From: Euryarchaeota archaeon UBA438
GTDB lineage: Archaea > Thermoplasmatota > Poseidoniia > Poseidoniales > Thalassarchaeaceae
Assembly (NCBI GenBank): GCA_002504435.1
Contig: DAQP01000015.1
Coordinates: 1-8,322 of the forward strand
Length of the DNA stretch: 8,322 nt
Reading direction: 5' to 3'
The notes beneath the pieces were generated by a model that searched no databases, had not been told where the DNA came from, and worked only from the letters and a program-made list of their open reading frames with translations. A program made the position numbers and the translations under genes. Positions 5,982-8,322 of the stretch are shown here, piece by piece (position 1 is the first letter of the stretch; the number at the start of each line of letters is the position of its first letter).

Positions 5982-6069
5982 GATTGTCCGAACGCGTGAG
6001 AAGCAATGAACACTGCGTGGGCCGAGCGTAACATTGACCACACACATGCGTTCCCCAGCATGAGCGCGC
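5982..6069. promoter_or_regulatory. Divergent promoter region between kinase and Ca2+/H+ antiporter
   Basis: This 88-nt gap must hold promoters for both directions. No clear TATA box is visible. A 7-bp inverted repeat, ACATGCG (6044-6050) and CGCATGT (6067-6073), brackets the proposed antiporter start and could be an operator or an RNA hairpin. If the antiporter starts at the ATG at 6100 instead, the region extends to 6099. Confidence 0.4.
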
Positions 6070-7206
6070 ATGTCAGGCAAAGTCAGTTGGATTGGTGCTA
6101 TGGACCCAAGAGAGAATAAGTTGAATGTGCTATTGATCGCACTTCCAATTACCTGTTACTTCGCCTACTCGGCCGCGCATGACGAGTCCATGGCCTTCGT
6201 CTTCTCCCTTCTAGCCATCATGCCCCTGGCTTTCTTGATGGGTAGGGCAACTGAGGAGATATCCCTCTATACGTCAGAATCATTGGGTGGACTGCTCAAT
6301 GCGACCTTTGGGAATGCCGCTGAGATGATAATCGCCTTGCTCGCAATTTACACAGCATCGCAAGCAGCCTCCGGAAGCGAGACAGAGGCACTCATGGTCG
6401 GCCTAGTGCAAGCCAGCCTAATCGGCAGCATCCTCGGAAATCTACTACTCGTGATGGGCCTCGCGTTTTTGTGGGGCGGGATCAATTTCACCGAGCAGAA
6501 ATTCTCTGAAACCCAGGTCAGCTCCAACGGTTCGCTGATGATGTTGGCGATGATTGTGCTAATCATTCCAACCGTGTTCAACTCAACCGTGGGAGGGACA
6601 GATGGCGAAGAGGGCGTCAAGCAGCTAAGCCACGTAGCGGCAATCGTGCTCCTTTTGTTGTACGGAGCATTCCTTTACTTCCAGTTCAGGTCTCACGTGG
6701 ATCTATTCGCTACCGAGGGGCATCACCACGAGGAGCCCGAGATGAGCAAGCGTGATGCCATAATTCTCCTAGTCGTCGCCACAATTCTAGTTTCTTGGAT
6801 GGCCGAGATACTTGTTCATTCGGTGGAATATGCCGCCTCGGACGAAGGACTGGGTCTTCCCCATCTATTCATCGGAGTCATCCTTCTTCCCCTATTCGGT
6901 AACGCGGCCGAGCACTTCACCGCCGTCGTAGTTGCGGGCAAGGACAAGATGGACCTCTCCTTTGCCATCTCAATGGGCTCATCGACTCAGATCGCAGTCT
7001 TCGTAGCCCCCATGATGATTCTTGTGTCATGGGCGTTGGGCGTCCCCCTCACCTTCGAGTTCGGCATGCTGGAAACGGTATCCGCATTCCTCGCTGTCCT
7101 CATCGTCAACATCATCGCATCAGACGGCAAGTCGAATTGGCTCGAGGGAGCTTTGCTGCTAGGGACCTATGTCGTATTGGGCGCCGCCTTCCTTGTGCAC
7201 CCATAG
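6070..7206 (+). CDS. cax: Ca2+/H+ antiporter (CaCA superfamily, Cax family)
   Basis: This membrane exchanger extrudes Ca2+ in exchange for protons. It has 378 residues with about 11 hydrophobic segments in two homologous halves. Each half carries the family's alpha-repeat: FGNAAEMIIALLAI with GNAAE at 81 to 85, and FGNAAEHFTAVVVAG with GNAAE at 277 to 281 followed by ISMGSSTQIAVFVAP. The conserved Glu of each repeat (E85, E281) is present. Between the halves lies a charged cytoplasmic loop with GHHHEEPE (217 to 224), matching the acidic linker of the family. The start is uncertain: ATG at 6070 gives the longest form but lacks a ribosome binding site, whereas ATG at 6100 (MDPRENKLNVLL) has GGTG just upstream and a more usual N-terminus. 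It converges on the regulator with only 5 nt between stop codons. Confidence 0.92.
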   Translation: MSGKVSWIGAMDPRENKLNVLLIALPITCYFAYSAAHDESMAFVFSLLAIMPLAFLMGRATEEISLYTSESLGGLLNATFGNAAEMIIALLAIYTASQAASGSETEALMVGLVQASLIGSILGNLLLVMGLAFLWGGINFTEQKFSETQVSSNGSLMMLAMIVLIIPTVFNSTVGGTDGEEGVKQLSHVAAIVLLLLYGAFLYFQFRSHVDLFATEGHHHEEPEMSKRDAIILLVVATILVSWMAEILVHSVEYAASDEGLGLPHLFIGVILLPLFGNAAEHFTAVVVAGKDKMDLSFAISMGSSTQIAVFVAPMMILVSWALGVPLTFEFGMLETVSAFLAVLIVNIIASDGKSNWLEGALLLGTYVVLGAAFLVHP

Positions 7207-7211
7207 TGAAA

Positions 7212-7637
7212 TCAACAGCACCCATCTTCACGATCAGGCGCCAAAACGAAGACCACCCGGTCTACACCCTCTATGTTCCTGAGCTCCGCAATCATTTTTC
7301 TGATTGAATCTGCTTCTCCCTTCACTTGCATAGTATCGACGCACGAGTGGCTAGACGGTAGGCAATTGTGATGATACGATGAAACATCGACATTCCCTGA
7401 GTGCCTAATCTCAGCCAACTTATTCTCAACATCATGTTGAAAGTATACCACAGCGGTACCCTCCACCTGGAGATCGCCATCCATGTCATTCAGACTTCCC
7501 CTCATTGACTCCTCGGCGAAATGTATGCTAGCATCCCTGAGGAACATGCTCCTATTTCTGTAGCCTGATTTCTCAACCAGTTCTCCTAGTCTGTCAGCAA
7601 AGTCGTTGTCTGTGCTGAAGGATACTATTCGGCTCAC
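7212..7637 (-). CDS. NikR-like ribbon-helix-helix metal-responsive regulator
   Basis: The N-terminal 45 residues form a CopG/NikR DNA-binding domain: strand RIVSFSTD, helix NDFADRLGELVEKSG, then YRNRSMFLRDASIHFAEE with the NRS turn typical of NikR. The C-terminal half (about 60 to 135) resembles the ACT-like metal-binding domain of NikR, ending in VKGEADSIRKMIAELRNIEGVDRVVFVLAP. In E. coli NikR, nickel is held by H76, H87, H89 and C95. Here possible ligands are H79, H89, H90, C92, H97 and C99, but the H-x-H-x5-C spacing is not kept, and the protein ends in two extra cysteines. Metal choice may therefore differ; the divergent zinc-type binding protein suggests zinc. The start is GTG at 7635-7637 without a ribosome binding site. 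An AT-rich box about 29 nt upstream fits a leaderless message. Length is 141 residues. Confidence 0.82.
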   Translation of the reverse strand: MSRIVSFSTDNDFADRLGELVEKSGYRNRSMFLRDASIHFAEESMRGSLNDMDGDLQVEGTAVVYFQHDVENKLAEIRHSGNVDVSSYHHNCLPSSHSCVDTMQVKGEADSIRKMIAELRNIEGVDRVVFVLAPDREDGCC

Positions 7638-7660
7638 AAATTGCCGTCTGATGGTCCAGT

Positions 7661-7672
7661 AATAATAATTTC
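7661..7672 (-). promoter_or_regulatory. TATA-like box of the NikR-like regulator
   Basis: The minus strand reads GAAATTATTATT, centred about 29 nt before the GTG start. This is the archaeal TATA distance to a transcript start at the first base of the coding region, which agrees with the lack of a ribosome binding site. Confidence 0.45.
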
Positions 7673-7683
7673 GGATTTACTAG

Positions 7684-7710
7684 TTAATAACATATATTAA
7701 ATATATAATA
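7684..7710 (+). promoter_or_regulatory. AT-only promoter/operator tract of the ZnuA-like gene
   Basis: This run of A and T, with a single C, lies upstream of the lipoprotein gene. It contains a 15-bp inverted repeat ATATATT-A-AATATAT (7692-7706) and an overlapping TTAATA-N5-TATTAA (7684-7700). It can serve as TATA box and as a binding site for the adjacent ribbon-helix-helix regulator, whose family binds inverted repeats. In a tract this AT-rich, symmetry can arise by chance. Confidence 0.45.
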
Positions 7711-7725
7711 GAATACGGAGGGCCC

Positions 7726-8322
7726 ATGAAGAGTGTAGCGTACAGGTCAGTACTGTTGAGTGTGTTAATGATAACATCCAGCCTAGCTGGATGTATAGGA
7801 GATGAGGCGAATGATGCCGATGAGAGTGAGGTTGTAGACCCAATTCCTGTATTCGGTAGTGTAATGGTCTCGACATACCACGTGGGCGAGCTTGTCAAGG
7901 CCGTTGCAGGAGATCACGTCGTGATGGACTACATGAGCCAGGACAACATCCCTGTTCACGACTACGAGCCCTCTGCGACCGACTTAATCAGGCTGCAAGA
8001 AGCTGATGTCTTCTTCTACCACGGACTCAATCTCGAACCATGGGTAGAATCTACACTCTCGTCCCTTGGAAGCGATGCACCCCCTTCATTCATGACGCAC
8101 ACAATGCCCTCTGGCGAGATTACGCTAGATTACGAGTCACTGTTGGTTGCAGACTTGTGTGAAGTTCTGACTGATGGGCCATTCGAGAGTACTACCTTGG
8201 GCACTATGTCTGATGACCATGACGACGACCATGATGACCATGACGACGACCATGATGACCATGACGACGACCATGATGACCATGACGACGACCACGACGA
8301 CCACTCAGACGAGGAAGGCGAC
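7726..8322 (+). CDS. znuA: ZnuA-like metal ABC transporter substrate-binding lipoprotein, 3' part missing
   Basis: The 199 visible residues begin with a lipoprotein signal, MKSVAYRSVLLSVLMITSS, and the lipobox LAGC (Cys23), so the protein is likely anchored outside the membrane to deliver metal to an ABC importer. The cluster 9 (Zn/Mn) fold is recognisable: VSTYHVGELVKAVAGDHV, then PVHDYEPSATDLIRLQEADV with the conserved metal ligand H78, and FFYHGLNLEPWVES. From residue 163 an Asp/His loop made of DDHDDDH units begins, like the charged His-rich loop of ZnuA proteins; this favours zinc over manganese. The sequence ends inside or just after this loop, so the second lobe is not visible. The start ATG (7726-7728) has GGAGG (7717-7721) 4 nt upstream. 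It is divergent from the NikR-like regulator; permease and ATPase genes would be expected downstream. Confidence 0.9.
   Translation, partial: MKSVAYRSVLLSVLMITSSLAGCIGDEANDADESEVVDPIPVFGSVMVSTYHVGELVKAVAGDHVVMDYMSQDNIPVHDYEPSATDLIRLQEADVFFYHGLNLEPWVESTLSSLGSDAPPSFMTHTMPSGEITLDYESLLVADLCEVLTDGPFESTTLGTMSDDHDDDHDDHDDDHDDHDDDHDDHDDDHDDHSDEEGD
8212..8295 (+). repeat. Four 21-bp tandem repeats coding for DDHDDDH
   Basis: The unit GATGACCATGACGACGACCA plus T is repeated at 8212-8232, 8233-8253, 8254-8274 and 8275-8295; the first three copies are identical and the last ends in CAC. The partial unit GACGACCAC (8296-8304) follows. Each unit adds seven residues without changing frame. The DNA-level identity points to recent expansion by slippage or unequal recombination. 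Confidence 0.95.

Noticed and set aside
5982..6080. N-terminal extension of the AK6-type kinase
   Set aside because: Family members begin a few residues before the P-loop; the extra 33 residues show no similarity and overlap the divergent promoter.
7680..7898. 72-codon minus-strand frame between the regulator and the right edge
   Set aside because: It is antisense to the start of the lipoprotein gene and covers the AT-rich promoter; no domain is recognisable.
8212..8304. CRISPR-like array
   Set aside because: The repeats are directly adjacent without spacers and lie in frame within a coding region.

Overview
The window is archaeal and looks like a marine planktonic euryarchaeon of the Thermoplasmatota, most likely Marine Group II/III (Poseidoniales-type). 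The reasons are the gene order ftsZ-secE-spt5-L11-L1-L10-L12, an archaeal P0/P1-type ribosomal stalk, an AK6/Fap7-type kinase beside a CDP-alcohol phosphotransferase, Shine-Dalgarno sites of the GAGGTGG type, and a lipoprotein with an LAGC lipobox. The lineage call is inferred from gene content and style, not from a marker alignment.

Minus strand, 6.0 kb to 1, read in the direction of transcription: an AK6-type kinase overlaps by 1 nt with a membrane CDP-alcohol phosphotransferase (ether-lipid headgroup synthesis). A perfect 9-bp inverted repeat follows, then ftsZ, another hairpin and a TATA-like box, then secE, spt5, L11, L1, L10 and L12 (L12 runs off the left edge). This is the classical archaeal cell division, secretion, transcription elongation and ribosomal stalk cluster. 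Spacings are tight: L1 and L10 overlap (TTGA), and the spt5 ribosome binding site overlaps the secE stop.

Two members of this cluster are unusual. Spt5 carries an extra N-terminal domain of about 130 residues that looks like a degenerate Nudix fold. The L11 gene encodes only the C-terminal, rRNA-binding half of the protein; the N-terminal factor-interacting half has no coding space in the locus.

Plus strand, 6.07 to 7.21 kb: a Ca2+/H+ antiporter of the CaCA superfamily, divergent from the kinase. Converging on it from the minus strand is a ribbon-helix-helix NikR-like metal regulator with a rearranged ligand set. Across a short, very AT-rich divergent promoter region lies a zinc/manganese-type ABC transporter substrate-binding lipoprotein (ZnuA-like), truncated by the right edge within an Asp/His-rich loop encoded by four 21-bp tandem repeats. 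The regulator and lipoprotein look like a metal-uptake unit with its own regulator.

No tRNA, rRNA, CRISPR array, insertion sequence or intergenic stretch longer than 300 bases was seen.
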